Part shown: positions 1 through 8,989 of the stretch, one piece after another
Numbering within the stretch: position 1 is the first letter of the stretch
How the letters are laid out: each line of letters starts with the position of its first letter
Source: Prevotella sp. CAG:755
GTDB lineage: Bacteria > Bacteroidota > Bacteroidia > Bacteroidales > Bacteroidaceae
Assembly (NCBI GenBank): GCA_000431275.1
Contig: HF989145.1
Span: 1 to 21,370 of the forward strand
Direction: 5' to 3'
DNA length: 21,370 nt
Made by a program: the position numbers and the translations under genes
The notes under the pieces: model-generated
What the model was told of the DNA's origin: nothing
Database searches by the model: none
Seen by the model: only the letters and a program-made list of their open reading frames with translations

Positions 1-34
1 AAGGTTTTGGGTTTGAATCCCAACGAAGTCACCA
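1..34 (+). tRNA. tRNA 3' end (partial, isotype not determinable; possibly Lys)
   Basis: The window opens inside a tRNA. A 5-bp T stem (7-11 with 19-23) encloses a 7-base T loop at 12-18. It is followed by seven acceptor bases (24-30), discriminator A31 and an encoded CCA at 32-34. The acceptor 3' strand implies a 5' strand GACTTCG, which I associate with Bacteroidales tRNA-Lys, but the anticodon lies outside the window, so the isotype is a guess. The T loop reads TTTGAAT, so the normally near-invariant C56 is T here. A rho-independent terminator follows directly. Confidence 0.75.
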
Positions 35-36
35 AT

Positions 37-73
37 CGAGCGCTTCACTCCACGAGTGAGGCGCTCGTTCTTT
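37..73 (+). terminator. Rho-independent terminator of the leading tRNA
   Basis: A 14-bp stem (37-50 with 54-67, one G-T wobble) closes on a 3-base loop and is followed by a short T-rich stretch. It starts two bases after the tRNA CCA, so it ends the tRNA transcript. The next 120 bases, up to the glycosyltransferase stop codon, show nothing else I can support. Confidence 0.8.
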
Positions 74-196
74 ACGTCTAAAAAAGCTGTTCCTCCTCTC
101 CTATTCTCGGTTCAGGCGTAAAACGATTATAGTTTTATGCAAATAAAAGTTTTATGGCTTTGACGGACGAAAAAGGTTGCCGCTTTGCAATACCGT

Positions 197-1291
197 TCAA
201 TGGCTCAACCAAAAATCGACGTACTGCCGGGCTACTTTGACATAATCGTGGTGCCTGCGGACGTACTCCACACTTTGCCGCGACAATTCAGGAATACGCT
301 CGGGGTGCTGCACCAAATCTGTCAGCTTCTCATACACATCCTGTTCGCTGGGCAATACGTTCACAATCGGGCGCAGCTCCGTTTCTCCTAAAATCTCGTA
401 ATTCTCAGGCTCACCGCCTCCCACCACAACGAGTCCTTTGGCCATGGCCAAGAGTGCATTCATCGCCGGGGTATAAGAGTACAGTTGGTCTAGCAAGACG
501 TCTGAACGGTTCATCATATCCTGATATTCTGCAAATGGCACCGACTCTGCCACACGCATGGTACACAAACAAGGGTTCGCCTCCACCACACGCCGCAAAG
601 CCCGCAACATGATGTCAGTCCCTTTAATCACGCTGCGATGACGTTGTATCCCGATAAAGAAGTTCACCTCATTCCCCGTATGCGTCTCCTTAGGCCGAAC
701 AACGTCCAGATTAATAGGAAACGGGATAAACGCCAACTTCTCTGGGAAATAGGGGCGGTATGCCGCATAATACTCATAGAGTCCGGCAATGATGCCGTCG
801 CAATTTGCAGCCATCTCGCGGTTTACCCGTTCCTTGGCTGTACCAATCCAGTCTGTTTCAATCTGTCGTGTAAAAACATTGTCCGAACGTTTCCCGAACT
901 GGCAGAACTCAGAATATCGGAAAGTGGCGGTCTGCGTACAGGCATGTGCCCAATAAAAATCATCCCCGAAAGCTCCGAGAAAGACTTTCGCGTTATGCCG
1001 TCTCAGGTAGCGATAGACCATCGCACAGCGTTCAGCCTTCAATTCGAGGAAACATGGATTGATCAGTTGTACCACGTCATACCCCCTAAGAGAGGGTAAG
1101 CGCCTCAGGACCTGCCATAGGTATTCCGCAGCGCCCCACTTCCCTTCGCGTCGTGGAATGAGCACATCACTCTTGTAGTTCTTCCAATAATCGCCGTTCG
1201 AAAGCACACAGACTTCATGGCCCAAACGCCGCAGGCCCTCGGCAAGCGTCCAATGCACATTACTGTATTCTCCCAATAACAATACTCTCAT
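197..1291 (-). CDS. Glycosyltransferase, GT4-like (group 1)
   Basis: A 364-residue protein likely to transfer a sugar from an activated donor onto a growing surface glycan at the cytoplasmic face of the inner membrane; donor and acceptor cannot be read from sequence. The N-terminus (MRVLLLGEYSNVHWTLAEGL) is the first strand and glycine loop of a GT-B fold. The C-terminal half has the donor-site pattern of GT4 enzymes: a KGTDIML segment, then GGGEPENYEI, where E294 and E299 approximate the family's E-x7-E region. It has no signal peptide or membrane segment. Its ATG overlaps the stop of the upstream GT2 gene by four bases, so the two are probably translationally coupled, and it is the last gene of the three-gene minus-strand set. 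GT4 family assignment is by motif only. Confidence 0.8.
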   Translation of the reverse strand: MRVLLLGEYSNVHWTLAEGLRRLGHEVCVLSNGDYWKNYKSDVLIPRREGKWGAAEYLWQVLRRLPSLRGYDVVQLINPCFLELKAERCAMVYRYLRRHNAKVFLGAFGDDFYWAHACTQTATFRYSEFCQFGKRSDNVFTRQIETDWIGTAKERVNREMAANCDGIIAGLYEYYAAYRPYFPEKLAFIPFPINLDVVRPKETHTGNEVNFFIGIQRHRSVIKGTDIMLRALRRVVEANPCLCTMRVAESVPFAEYQDMMNRSDVLLDQLYSYTPAMNALLAMAKGLVVVGGGEPENYEILGETELRPIVNVLPSEQDVYEKLTDLVQHPERIPELSRQSVEYVRRHHDYVKVARQYVDFWLSH

Positions 1292-2316
1292 CTATGCAGT
1301 CTGCTTCTGATGCGTTCTGCTCTCGCCAAAAGCCAAATCCCGGCTCCACATGCCGCAAGCCAACGGAACGCCACATAAAACAATGAATAATACTCACGGG
1401 CTAAGGGCCACAAGCCTTGCTGTCGCAGGGAAACTATTTCATACTTCACCTGCGGCAATGTCGCCCCTAGGCGGAACAAGTTAATCAGGTAATCGCAAAC
1501 AAGAAAGTTCACTTTCCGGTCTAAGGCCTCAGCCTGAACGCCATTGAGCGCAGTTTCCGCCACACGCAAATCAGACAGACGGCGTGTGACAGCCTTAAAG
1601 TCGGACAAGCGTTTTTCCACATGCGCTCTGTCTTTCCTCGTCGTAATCGAGCCAGACCTCTGACAGTAGGCATAAACGCACAAAGACAATTGGCAAGTGC
1701 GCCCGGCATATAGGTAAAGCCTCGTATTGAATTCCTCGTCTTCGTGATAAATACCAGTTGTGAACCTGACCCCGTAAGTGTCGGCCACCGCACGTCGGAA
1801 CGCATACAGCCAAGGACAACCCGAAAGGTTGTGCCGACGCATAAAATCCGCCCCGGAAGCGAAATCCGCCACCTTCCTCGTTGTTACCTTGACGCGCTCT
1901 ACTGGTACATCCTCACCGACCGACTTAAAGGAAAAACTGACGATATCGTAATCGTTAGTCTGCAATATGGGGAAATAATAGTCAACAGCACCGGCATACA
2001 GGTAGTCGTCCGCATCGACGAACTGGACATATTCGCCTCTCGCAGCATCTATCCCAGCGTTGCGCGCTGCCCCTGGCCCGGCGTGTTCAAGCCGGATGTA
2101 GCTCACCTGTCCCGGAAAATCAGCCAGCACGCTGTGAGGAAAATCCTCCGAACCGTCGTCGGCCACAATCACCTCATAGTCCATTCTTCTGATGCCTTGA
2201 TTCAAAATGCTATCAAGGCAACGCCGCAACCATAACGCTCCCACATTATAATATGGGATAACAAAACTCAACACGGGAGCGGTTACAGGCACGGAGTTAT
2301 CGGCGCAATCGGGCAT
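1288..2316 (-). CDS. Glycosyltransferase family 2
   Basis: A 342-residue GT-A enzyme, inferred to extend a surface polysaccharide. Family 2 features are clear: LSFVIPYYN at about residue 16, the nucleotide-binding EVIVADDGSED (D53-D54), GPGAARNAGIDAARGEY at about 80-96, and the metal-binding FVDADD (D101, D103, D104). About 240 further residues carry the acceptor-side domain, ending in a basic, partly hydrophobic tail (CGAGIWLLARAERIRSRLHR) that could touch the membrane. It overlaps the upstream GT2 gene by 20 bases and the downstream GT4 gene by 4 bases, typical of one operon. The sugar specificity is unknown. Confidence 0.9.
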   Translation of the reverse strand: MPDCADNSVPVTAPVLSFVIPYYNVGALWLRRCLDSILNQGIRRMDYEVIVADDGSEDFPHSVLADFPGQVSYIRLEHAGPGAARNAGIDAARGEYVQFVDADDYLYAGAVDYYFPILQTNDYDIVSFSFKSVGEDVPVERVKVTTRKVADFASGADFMRRHNLSGCPWLYAFRRAVADTYGVRFTTGIYHEDEEFNTRLYLYAGRTCQLSLCVYAYCQRSGSITTRKDRAHVEKRLSDFKAVTRRLSDLRVAETALNGVQAEALDRKVNFLVCDYLINLFRLGATLPQVKYEIVSLRQQGLWPLAREYYSLFYVAFRWLAACGAGIWLLARAERIRSRLHR

Positions 2317-3283
2317 ATAATCTGCAATGTAAATTCAGTCCGAAGCAGGCTAACGGCAAATTCTTCACTTTCACTTTCATCGGAACGTCGAGCTGCAAAA
2401 GAGTGAACAACGACGGCGCGTCATGACGCAGCACATCGCTGGCGCGTTGAGCCTCGTCGGGAGCAGTATCGGAAGCACGCATCCATTCTATCAGCGTATC
2501 CACCATCCCAAGATACATCACCACACACTCCCGACGGCAGGTCTCGAACGAGCGTGCCTCGCAATAGAGCGCACGGAACGCCTCCATACGGTCGCGAAGG
2601 GTGCGTGCCGTCGAGCGGACTGTAATGGAATCCTCGCGATAACGGTAGTAATAGAGCCCGGCCTCCGAAAGAAGAACAGCGCGTGCCCGGTGCAACAGAC
2701 GCGGAAGCGTGCACACATCCTCAAAGTTCTTTCCTACGGGAAAGCGAACATCCTGGAACAATGTCCGGCGGTAAATCTTGTTCCATACATAGGAGTGCAC
2801 ATAACGCCGTGAGTTGATCCAATCCGTAAACACGTCGGGTTGTCCAGCCACCCGGCGGCAACCGGGCTTCCATATCCGCTGACGCGGAGAACCGGTATAG
2901 ACCGACACGGGAAATTCCACGCAATCGAGTTCCGGATCGGCTTGTAGAAAAGAAACGTTGGCAACATAAGTGTTAAGAGCGACAGAATCATCCGAATCCA
3001 CAAAAGCCAAAAACTCTCCCCGCGCCACTTCAAGCCCCGCATTACGTGCAGCACTCAGACCTGCGTTCTGTTGGTGTACGACCCTGATACGATTGTCCCT
3101 TCTCACATATTCGTCACAGATAGCTCCACTTCTGTCCGTCGAACCATCATCGACCAAAATGATTTCACAATCAGCAAGGTCCTGCGCAAGGAGGCTGTCA
3201 ACGCACTCGCGAAGATATGGTTCCGTATTATATACGGGCACTATAAAACTCAATCGTGGAACATCTGTCATAATTGTCGACAT
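2297..3283 (-). CDS. Glycosyltransferase family 2
   Basis: A 328-residue GT2 enzyme and first gene of the minus-strand cluster. It shows LSFIVPVYNTEPYL at about residue 11, EIILVDDGSTD (D45-D46), QNAGLSAARNAGLEVARGEF and the catalytic FVDSDD (D96, D98, D99). The C-terminal half (CHRLYARLRR-like basic end) is not diagnostic. The start is uncertain. The annotated ATG at 3283 lies only 11 bases from a TAACTTTG promoter box, which would leave almost no leader. The in-frame ATG at 3271 (MTDVPRLSF) gives a more usual leader and a typical GT2 N-terminus. The product probably acts in the same glycan pathway as its two downstream neighbours and the divergent GT2 gene at 3383. Confidence 0.9.
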   Translation of the reverse strand: MSTIMTDVPRLSFIVPVYNTEPYLRECVDSLLAQDLADCEIILVDDGSTDRSGAICDEYVRRDNRIRVVHQQNAGLSAARNAGLEVARGEFLAFVDSDDSVALNTYVANVSFLQADPELDCVEFPVSVYTGSPRQRIWKPGCRRVAGQPDVFTDWINSRRYVHSYVWNKIYRRTLFQDVRFPVGKNFEDVCTLPRLLHRARAVLLSEAGLYYYRYREDSITVRSTARTLRDRMEAFRALYCEARSFETCRRECVVMYLGMVDTLIEWMRASDTAPDEAQRASDVLRHDAPSLFTLLQLDVPMKVKVKNLPLACFGLNLHCRLYARLRR

Positions 3284-3294
3284 TTTTGGTGGGA

Positions 3295-3302
3295 CAAAGT
3301 TA
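3295..3302 (-). promoter_or_regulatory. Probable -7 box for the minus-strand glycosyltransferase operon
   Basis: Read on the minus strand, TAACTTTG matches the Bacteroidota -7 consensus TAnnTTTG. It lies in the 99-base gap between two divergent glycosyltransferase genes. No good TTTG -33 element is seen 19-21 bases upstream, so this rests on the -7 box and location alone. Confidence 0.4.
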
Positions 3303-3382
3303 GCATTTTTCTTAGAGAATGTTTATTTTCGCACAAGAAAGAGGAAACTCCTCTTCATCAACACTGCTGAAAACCGGCACAA

Positions 3383-4393
3383 ATGCCCAACAAAGTCACC
3401 ATCTTAGTCGCTGCATACAACGCCCAAACCTACCTTACGCAATGCTTGGACTCTCTCGTCGGACAGACGCTCAGGGAAATTCAAATTGTCTGCATCGACG
3501 ACGCCTCTACTGACGGAACGTGGCGCATCATGAAACGCTACGCAGACGCTGACCCGCGCTTTGTCTTGCTGCGCCACAGCGAAAATCTGGGGCAAGCCCG
3601 GGCGCGCAACTACGGGCTAACGCGGGCCGACGGCGAGTTCGTGACCATGGTTGACAGCGACGACTGGCTGGCTCCCGACGCTTTGGCTGAGGCCTATGCC
3701 ACAGCCACGTCCACTCCCGAAACCGACGCTGCCCTTTTCGAGCTCGTCTACTTCTGCCAGTCGTCGGGGCGCTGCGTCCCCTACCCTCTCCGAGCGTCAG
3801 GGCGCTGTTTTACGGGCGAAGAAGCTTTCCGGCTGAGCATGGACTGGAGCCTGCACGGCCTCTACCTCGTGCGCCGGGAAATTCATCAACGCTACCCCTT
3901 CGACGACAGCTGCCGGCTTTTCAGCGACGATAACACGACACGTATCCACTACCTTCATTGCCGACAGGTTCGCCTGTCAAGCGGAAAATACTATTACCGA
4001 CAGCACGACCAGTCTACCACCCGCCGTTGCAGCATCCGCCACTTCGACCGCCTCGACGCCGAGCTGAGCATGAAGCGCCAGTTGGAAGCCGAAAGGGTTT
4101 CCCGCTCGCTGCTGGCCCAACAAGAAACGCATCATTGGCGCATCCTCATAGAATCCCATATCTATTGGCATCGCCATCGCAAAAAGTTCACAAAGGAAGA
4201 AAACCTCTTCATTCGCCGGAAACTTCACGAACATTGGCGTAAAGCCGACATCAACCTCATCGACCCGGCCATGCGCCACAAATTCGGCTACATGCCCTTG
4301 CGCTCCCATTACCGCCTTTTCTGTCTCATGACCGGAGTCTATGGCCGGATACAAGCTGTGGTTCACCACCTGAAAGGCCTCCCGGTGAAATGA
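3383..4393 (+). CDS. Glycosyltransferase family 2
   Basis: A 336-residue GT2 enzyme transcribed away from the other three glycosyltransferases. The N-terminal GT-A domain shows VTILVAAYNAQTYL (from residue 5), IVCIDDASTD (D39-D40), NLGQARARNYGLTRADGEF and the catalytic MVDSDDWL (D91, D93, D94). The C-terminal third is rich in His, Arg and Tyr (for example IYWHRHRKKFTKEE) and is not a domain I recognise. A hairpin terminator follows the stop, so it is probably a single-gene transcript. No TAnnTTTG box is visible upstream; the nearest approach (TATTTTCG at about 3324) has one mismatch and no -33 partner. Its role in the same surface glycan pathway is inferred from proximity. Confidence 0.9.
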   Translation: MPNKVTILVAAYNAQTYLTQCLDSLVGQTLREIQIVCIDDASTDGTWRIMKRYADADPRFVLLRHSENLGQARARNYGLTRADGEFVTMVDSDDWLAPDALAEAYATATSTPETDAALFELVYFCQSSGRCVPYPLRASGRCFTGEEAFRLSMDWSLHGLYLVRREIHQRYPFDDSCRLFSDDNTTRIHYLHCRQVRLSSGKYYYRQHDQSTTRRCSIRHFDRLDAELSMKRQLEAERVSRSLLAQQETHHWRILIESHIYWHRHRKKFTKEENLFIRRKLHEHWRKADINLIDPAMRHKFGYMPLRSHYRLFCLMTGVYGRIQAVVHHLKGLPVK

Positions 4394-4416
4394 ACAAACC
4401 GCACGGTCTGCAAAGG

Positions 4417-4482
4417 AAAACGGGAACTGCTTCCGCCCGTGCTGTCACTGCTACAGTTTTTTCATCAACAGCTCCCGTTTTT
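4417..4482 (+). terminator. Terminator-like long stem-loop after the plus-strand GT2 gene
   Basis: AAAACGGGAACTG (4417-4429) pairs with CAGCTCCCGTTTT (4469-4481) through 12 of 13 positions, ending in a T run. The loop is long (39 bases) and holds a small CTGT/ACAG hairpin that itself runs into six T residues at about 4457-4462. Either element could stop transcription from the upstream gene. The remaining bases up to the guaB promoter show nothing else I can support. Confidence 0.55.
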
Positions 4483-4627
4483 CACACCCAGCCGGGCATA
4501 GTATTCACGGACACTTGGATTCGTCCCTGGCCGTAAGGCGAAGCCGACAGGCAGCATCCTGGTCCACCCCGTCCAGCCATCCCTCCGCACCCGCCAAGTG
4601 ATAAAATTACAAAAATAGTCGTCTATT

Positions 4628-4661
4628 TTTGCGGTCAGTTGGCCGGAAACTTGTAAATTTG
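4628..4661 (+). promoter_or_regulatory. guaB promoter
   Basis: TTTG at 4628-4631 and TAAATTTG at 4654-4661 match the Bacteroidota -33 and -7 elements, with a 22-base spacer, slightly longer than usual. Transcription would begin near 4667, about 18 bases before the guaB ATG. I see no purine-type operator or riboswitch in this short leader. Confidence 0.65.
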
Positions 4662-4684
4662 CGTGCAATAAAATCACTACCCTC

Positions 4685-6163
4685 ATGACATCATTTATTG
4701 CTGACAAAATCGTGATGGACGGTTTGACCTTCGACGACGTCCTCCTTGTTCCCGCTTATTCCGAAGTTCTCCCGCGCACCGTGTCGCTCACCACGCACTT
4801 TTCACGCCACATCGAATTGAAAGTGCCGTTTGTCACAGCCGCCATGGACACCGTAACCGAAGCGCCTATGGCTATTGCCATAGCCCGCGAGGGCGGAATC
4901 GGCGTCATCCACAAGAACATGCCGATCGACGAGCAAGCCCGCCAAGTAGCCATTGTCAAGCGTGCCGAAAACGGCATGATATACGATCCCGTCACCATCC
5001 AGCGCGGCAAAACCGTCCGCGACGCGCTCATGCTGATGCGTGAGTATCACATCGGCGGTATCCCCGTCGTCGACGACGACCGCAAGCTGGTCGGCATCGT
5101 GACAAACCGCGACCTCCGGTTCGAACGTGAGATGGACAAACTCATCGACGCCGTCATGACGAGCGAAAACCTCGTGACCACGACGCAGCAGACCGATTTG
5201 ACCTCCGCATCACAAATCCTGCAAGAAAACAAGATTGAGAAACTCCCGGTCGTTGACCGTGAAGGACGACTGGTCGGTCTGATCACCTATAAGGACATTA
5301 CGAAAGCAAAAGACAAGCCCATGGCCTGCAAAGACGCCAAAGGCCGCCTCCGTGTAGCCGCAGGCGTCGGCGTGACGAACGACACACTCGACCGCATGGA
5401 AGCCCTCATCAAGGCCGGCGTCGACGCCATCGTCATCGACACAGCCCATGGTCATTCGAAATACGTCATCGAGAAACTGCGCGAAGCCAAGGCCAGTTTC
5501 AAGGACGTGGACATCGTTGTAGGCAACGTCGCCACAGGCGCAGCAGCCAAAATGCTGGCCGAAGCTGGCGCTGACGCAGTCAAAGTGGGCATCGGGCCGG
5601 GTTCCATATGCACGACGCGCATCATCGCCGGTGTGGGTGTCCCCCAGTTATCAGCCGTCTACGACGTGGCCTGCGCGCTCAAAGGCACCGGTATCCCTCT
5701 CATTGCCGATGGAGGTCTACGCTACTCGGGCGACGTGGTCAAGGCTCTGGCAGCCGGTGGCGACTGCGTAATGGTCGGCTCACTCGTGGCCGGCACGGAA
5801 GAATCGCCGGGTGAAACCATCATCTTCAACGGACGTAAGTTCAAGACCTACCGCGGCATGGGCTCCCTCGAAGCCATGGAGAATGGATCGAAAGACCGCT
5901 ACTTCCAGTCGTCGGTTGTCGATGCCAAAAAACTCGTCCCCGAAGGCATAGCCGGCCGCGTGCCCTACAAAGGCTCCGTCCAAGAGGTCATCTATCAGTT
6001 GGTCGGTGGTCTGCGTTCAGGTATGGGCTACTGCGGAGCCGGCACAATCGAGGCCCTGCACGACGCCAAGTTCGCCCGCATCACGAACGCCGGCGTGCTC
6101 GAAAGCCACCCGCACGACATCACCATTACCAGCGAGGCACCCAATTACAGCCGCCCCGAATAA
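4685..6163 (+). CDS. guaB: Inosine-5'-monophosphate dehydrogenase
   Basis: Cytoplasmic enzyme that oxidises IMP to XMP with NAD+, the committing step of guanine nucleotide synthesis. The 492-residue length is normal for bacterial IMPDH. The N-terminus ([18 protein letters not shown]) and the segment [22 protein letters not shown] are family signatures. Two CBS domains occupy roughly residues 95-215, each with an IPVVD/LPVVD motif followed by LVGxxT. The catalytic loop GPGSICTTR places the nucleophile at Cys309. The later [17 protein letters not shown] and [10 protein letters not shown] (flap-region) segments are intact. It starts a long plus-strand run: the isomerase gene begins 19 bases after its stop. 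No missing residue or frameshift was seen. Confidence 0.98.
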   Translation: MTSFIADKIVMDGLTFDDVLLVPAYSEVLPRTVSLTTHFSRHIELKVPFVTAAMDTVTEAPMAIAIAREGGIGVIHKNMPIDEQARQVAIVKRAENGMIYDPVTIQRGKTVRDALMLMREYHIGGIPVVDDDRKLVGIVTNRDLRFEREMDKLIDAVMTSENLVTTTQQTDLTSASQILQENKIEKLPVVDREGRLVGLITYKDITKAKDKPMACKDAKGRLRVAAGVGVTNDTLDRMEALIKAGVDAIVIDTAHGHSKYVIEKLREAKASFKDVDIVVGNVATGAAAKMLAEAGADAVKVGIGPGSICTTRIIAGVGVPQLSAVYDVACALKGTGIPLIADGGLRYSGDVVKALAAGGDCVMVGSLVAGTEESPGETIIFNGRKFKTYRGMGSLEAMENGSKDRYFQSSVVDAKKLVPEGIAGRVPYKGSVQEVIYQLVGGLRSGMGYCGAGTIEALHDAKFARITNAGVLESHPHDITITSEAPNYSRPE

Positions 6164-6182
6164 TTCAAAACCTCACATCCAG

Positions 6183-7616
6183 ATGAAAAAACTTCTCGGC
6201 ACTATCGCCTTATGCCTTGCCTGCTCCACTGGGGCAGGCAAGGTCATAGACGACCCCGTCCTGATGAAAATAAACGGCAAGGACATCACACGGTCAGAGT
6301 TCGAGTACTCATTCAACAAGAACAATACGACAAACAAAGCGGAACAGACGAGCCTCGACGCATATGTCGACATGTTCATCAACTACAAACTGAAAGTTGA
6401 AGACGCGCTGGCCGCACGCTTGGATACAACAGCCTCGTTCCGGAAAGAGTTTGAGAACTATCGCGACATGCAGTTGACCCCCATGCTGATAGACACGATG
6501 TATATTGATTCCGTGGCCCGCCAACTTTACGGCCGTCTGGAACAGCGCATGGGCGGAAAAGACCTGATCCACCCGGCGCACATTTTTTTCAGACTGCCGC
6601 AAGATGCCCCCCAGGCCTACTATGACAGCGTAAAACAGCGCGTCGACTCTATCTATGCCTTAGTCAAAGGCGGTGCCGACTTCGCTCTGCTGGCACGCCA
6701 GAACTCAGAAGACCGGGGAACAGCACACAAAGGAGGACAGCTCCCATGGATCGGTCCCGGATCGACAATCAAAGCATTTGAAGATGCGGCCTACAAGCTG
6801 AAAGACGGTGAGACATCACAACCCATAGAATCACCGGTCGGCTTCCACATTATCCGGATGAACGGTCGTCGTCCCCTCGAATCATACACACGTTTGAAAC
6901 CGACTCTTGTCAAAGCACTCGAACAACGTGACATTAAAGAAAAGTCGGGAGAACATACCATTCAAAAAATGATCAGCGCTTCCCACGGAAAGCTGACTCG
7001 CGACATGGTGATTGACAGCCTACTCAATAAAGCTACGGCACAAGACCCGACCTTGAAATACTTGATTCAGGAATACTACGACGGACTGCTCCTCTACGAC
7101 ATCAGTAAAGCAAAAGTCTGGGACAAAGCTGCCAACGACACAGTAGGACTCGAAAAATACTTCAAAGAACATAAAAAATCTTACAAGTGGACCGAGCCGC
7201 GCTTCAAAGGTTTCTTGTTTTACACGACCGACAAGAAGTTGATTAAGCCCGTCGCCAAAATGCTGCGGAAAATCAAGGATAACAGCTGGGACAAAGCCAT
7301 AGACAAGGCCTTCAACACGGACTCGACTGAACGCGTCAAGGTCATGATCCCGGACTATTTCAAGAAAGGCGACAACAAATATGTCGACGAGTTGGTCTTC
7401 GACGGACCACAAGTAAAGCGACCAGACGGTTTCGACTATATCGGCGTTGCCGGCAAAAAGTTGAAGAACCCGAAGGAACTCAACGACGCAATGGGCATGG
7501 TCATCGGAGATTATCAAGAAGAGCTCGAACTCCAATGGGTGGAGAGCCTCAGGAAAAAATACACATTCGAGGTAAACAAGGAAATCCTGAAAACGGTAAA
7601 CAATCACAATGACTAA
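6183..7616 (+). CDS. Periplasmic parvulin-type peptidyl-prolyl isomerase
   Basis: A 477-residue exported protein of the PpiC/SurA class, expected to help fold outer-membrane proteins. The start at 6183 gives a clean export signal (MKKLLGTIALCLACSTGAG). A longer frame upstream would overlap guaB and lose the signal. The CLAC segment might be a weak lipobox (Cys14), but its -3 residue is Cys, so lipoprotein status is doubtful. Residues 25-125 resemble a SurA-type N-terminal chaperone region (VDMFINYKLKVEDA). The parvulin domain spans about 128-228: HPAHIFFRL, then FALLARQNSED, GGQLPWIGPG and VGFHIIRMNG. The C-terminal 250 residues are not a second clear parvulin domain. It overlaps the next gene by eight bases. 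Active isomerase function is probable, not proven. Confidence 0.9.
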   Translation: MKKLLGTIALCLACSTGAGKVIDDPVLMKINGKDITRSEFEYSFNKNNTTNKAEQTSLDAYVDMFINYKLKVEDALAARLDTTASFRKEFENYRDMQLTPMLIDTMYIDSVARQLYGRLEQRMGGKDLIHPAHIFFRLPQDAPQAYYDSVKQRVDSIYALVKGGADFALLARQNSEDRGTAHKGGQLPWIGPGSTIKAFEDAAYKLKDGETSQPIESPVGFHIIRMNGRRPLESYTRLKPTLVKALEQRDIKEKSGEHTIQKMISASHGKLTRDMVIDSLLNKATAQDPTLKYLIQEYYDGLLLYDISKAKVWDKAANDTVGLEKYFKEHKKSYKWTEPRFKGFLFYTTDKKLIKPVAKMLRKIKDNSWDKAIDKAFNTDSTERVKVMIPDYFKKGDNKYVDELVFDGPQVKRPDGFDYIGVAGKKLKNPKELNDAMGMVIGDYQEELELQWVESLRKKYTFEVNKEILKTVNNHND

Positions 7617-8973
7617 AATCAAAGGACTGGCCACTATTCTCGCCATAAGTTTGGTCTTCGCTATTCCGGCCGGAGCACAGAGAAACATTGCCGACGAGGT
7701 GATTTGGATTGTCGGCGACGACCCGATTCTTCGTTCCGACGTAGAAGCCGAACGCCTGAACTCGGAACTGAGCGGGCAGCAATACGACGGCGACCCATTT
7801 TGCCGGATCGCAGAACTGATTGCCGTACAGAAGCTCTTCCTGCACCAAGCAGAAATCGACAGCATTGAAGTGACAGAGAGTGAGGTACAATCGGAAATCA
7901 GTTTCCGCGAGAATCAATACCTGCAAAACTTCGGCTCTACGGAACGCATTGAACAATTCACGAAAAAAACGATGCGGCAACTCCGCGAAATGTGGCGTGA
8001 GCCTGCACGCAACAACCTCCTCATCCAACGAATGCAACAAAAAATCGTGGAAAACGTGAAGGTCACCCCAGCCGAAGTACGCCTGTTCTATAAAGACATG
8101 CCCGAAGACAGCCTTCCTCTTGTTCCAACACAAGTCGAAGTACAAATCATCACGCAAACGCCCGAGGTTCCACGCAAAGAGATTGAGCGCGTAGAAAATC
8201 AACTGCGTGAATATGCCCGCCGGGTGAACGAAGGCGAGACTGAGTTTTCTACACTGGCCATGCTTTACTCGCAAGACGGTAGTGCACGGAATGGCGGAGA
8301 ACTCGGTTACATGAACCGCACGGCGCTCGCTCCGGAATTTGCGAATGTAGCATTCAGCCTTACAGACCCCAAGAAAGTATCGAAGATCGTTAAGACTGAA
8401 TATGGCTACCATATCATACAACTTATTGGCAGACAGGGTGACAAGGTCAACGTCCGTCACATCTTGTTGAAACCGGAGGTTCCACAAAGCGAAATAGACA
8501 AAGCCCTGTTGCGCTTGGACTCTATCGGTAATGATATACGGGCGGGAAAATTCTCTTTCGATGAAGGTGCGGCCTACATATCTGACGACAAAGATACACG
8601 TAACAACCATGGCATTATGGTCAACGTAGACGAAGAAATGGGAGAGAGAACGTCGCGCTTCAAGATGCAAGACTTACCCCAAGACGTCGCCAAAGTCGTC
8701 GACACGCTCAAAACAGGCGAGATTTCCCAGCCATTTACAATGATTAAGAACGGCGGTCAGGAAGTCTGCGCCATCGTTAAAGTCAAGAATCGCATCGAAC
8801 GCCACCGCGCCAACATGCAAGAAGATTTCCAACTGCTCAAAGACCGAGTACTGGCTAAACGCCGCGAAGAAAAAATTGAGCAATGGATAAAAGACAAGTT
8901 AAAGACAACATACGTCAGGATGAACCCGGAAATTGCAGAGTGCAACCTGAAATACTCCGGGTGGCAAAAATGA
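7609..8973 (+). CDS. SurA-like periplasmic chaperone / peptidyl-prolyl isomerase
   Basis: A 454-residue protein with a Sec signal ending near AGA-Q24. Its architecture follows SurA. An N-terminal chaperone region starts with IADEVIWIVGDDPILRSDVE (the SurA family has a similar VDEV..VGD.PIL.SD). Two parvulin domains follow: one at about residues 175-282 (FSTLAMLYSQDGSARNGGEL, then YGYHIIQL), and a more diverged one at about 283-395, starting at VNVRHILLKPEV. The basic C-terminal helix (LLKDRVLAKRREEKIEQWIK) matches SurA's return helix. Its likely role is escorting unfolded outer-membrane proteins to the BAM complex. It overlaps the previous isomerase gene by eight bases and is followed 16 bases later by the OstA-like gene, so the three are likely co-expressed. 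The surA symbol is withheld because Bacteroidota carry several such paralogues. Confidence 0.9.
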   Translation: MTKIKGLATILAISLVFAIPAGAQRNIADEVIWIVGDDPILRSDVEAERLNSELSGQQYDGDPFCRIAELIAVQKLFLHQAEIDSIEVTESEVQSEISFRENQYLQNFGSTERIEQFTKKTMRQLREMWREPARNNLLIQRMQQKIVENVKVTPAEVRLFYKDMPEDSLPLVPTQVEVQIITQTPEVPRKEIERVENQLREYARRVNEGETEFSTLAMLYSQDGSARNGGELGYMNRTALAPEFANVAFSLTDPKKVSKIVKTEYGYHIIQLIGRQGDKVNVRHILLKPEVPQSEIDKALLRLDSIGNDIRAGKFSFDEGAAYISDDKDTRNNHGIMVNVDEEMGERTSRFKMQDLPQDVAKVVDTLKTGEISQPFTMIKNGGQEVCAIVKVKNRIERHRANMQEDFQLLKDRVLAKRREEKIEQWIKDKLKTTYVRMNPEIAECNLKYSGWQK

Positions 8974-8989
8974 TAAACGTGACCACGTG

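Noticed and set aside
131..156. Direct repeat AGTTTTATG (131-139 and 148-156)
   Set aside because: Only nine bases in A/T-rich spacer, no third copy and no link to the tRNA end. Probably chance.
4465..4707. 80-residue minus-strand frame between the GT2 gene and guaB
   Set aside because: It overlaps the guaB start and promoter, and its end lies inside the terminator hairpin arm. No promoter or recognisable domain was seen.
7020..8670. Long minus-strand frames (281 and 373 residues) under the isomerase genes
   Set aside because: They are antisense shadows of two well-supported coding regions with signal peptides and parvulin domains, and have no domain of their own.
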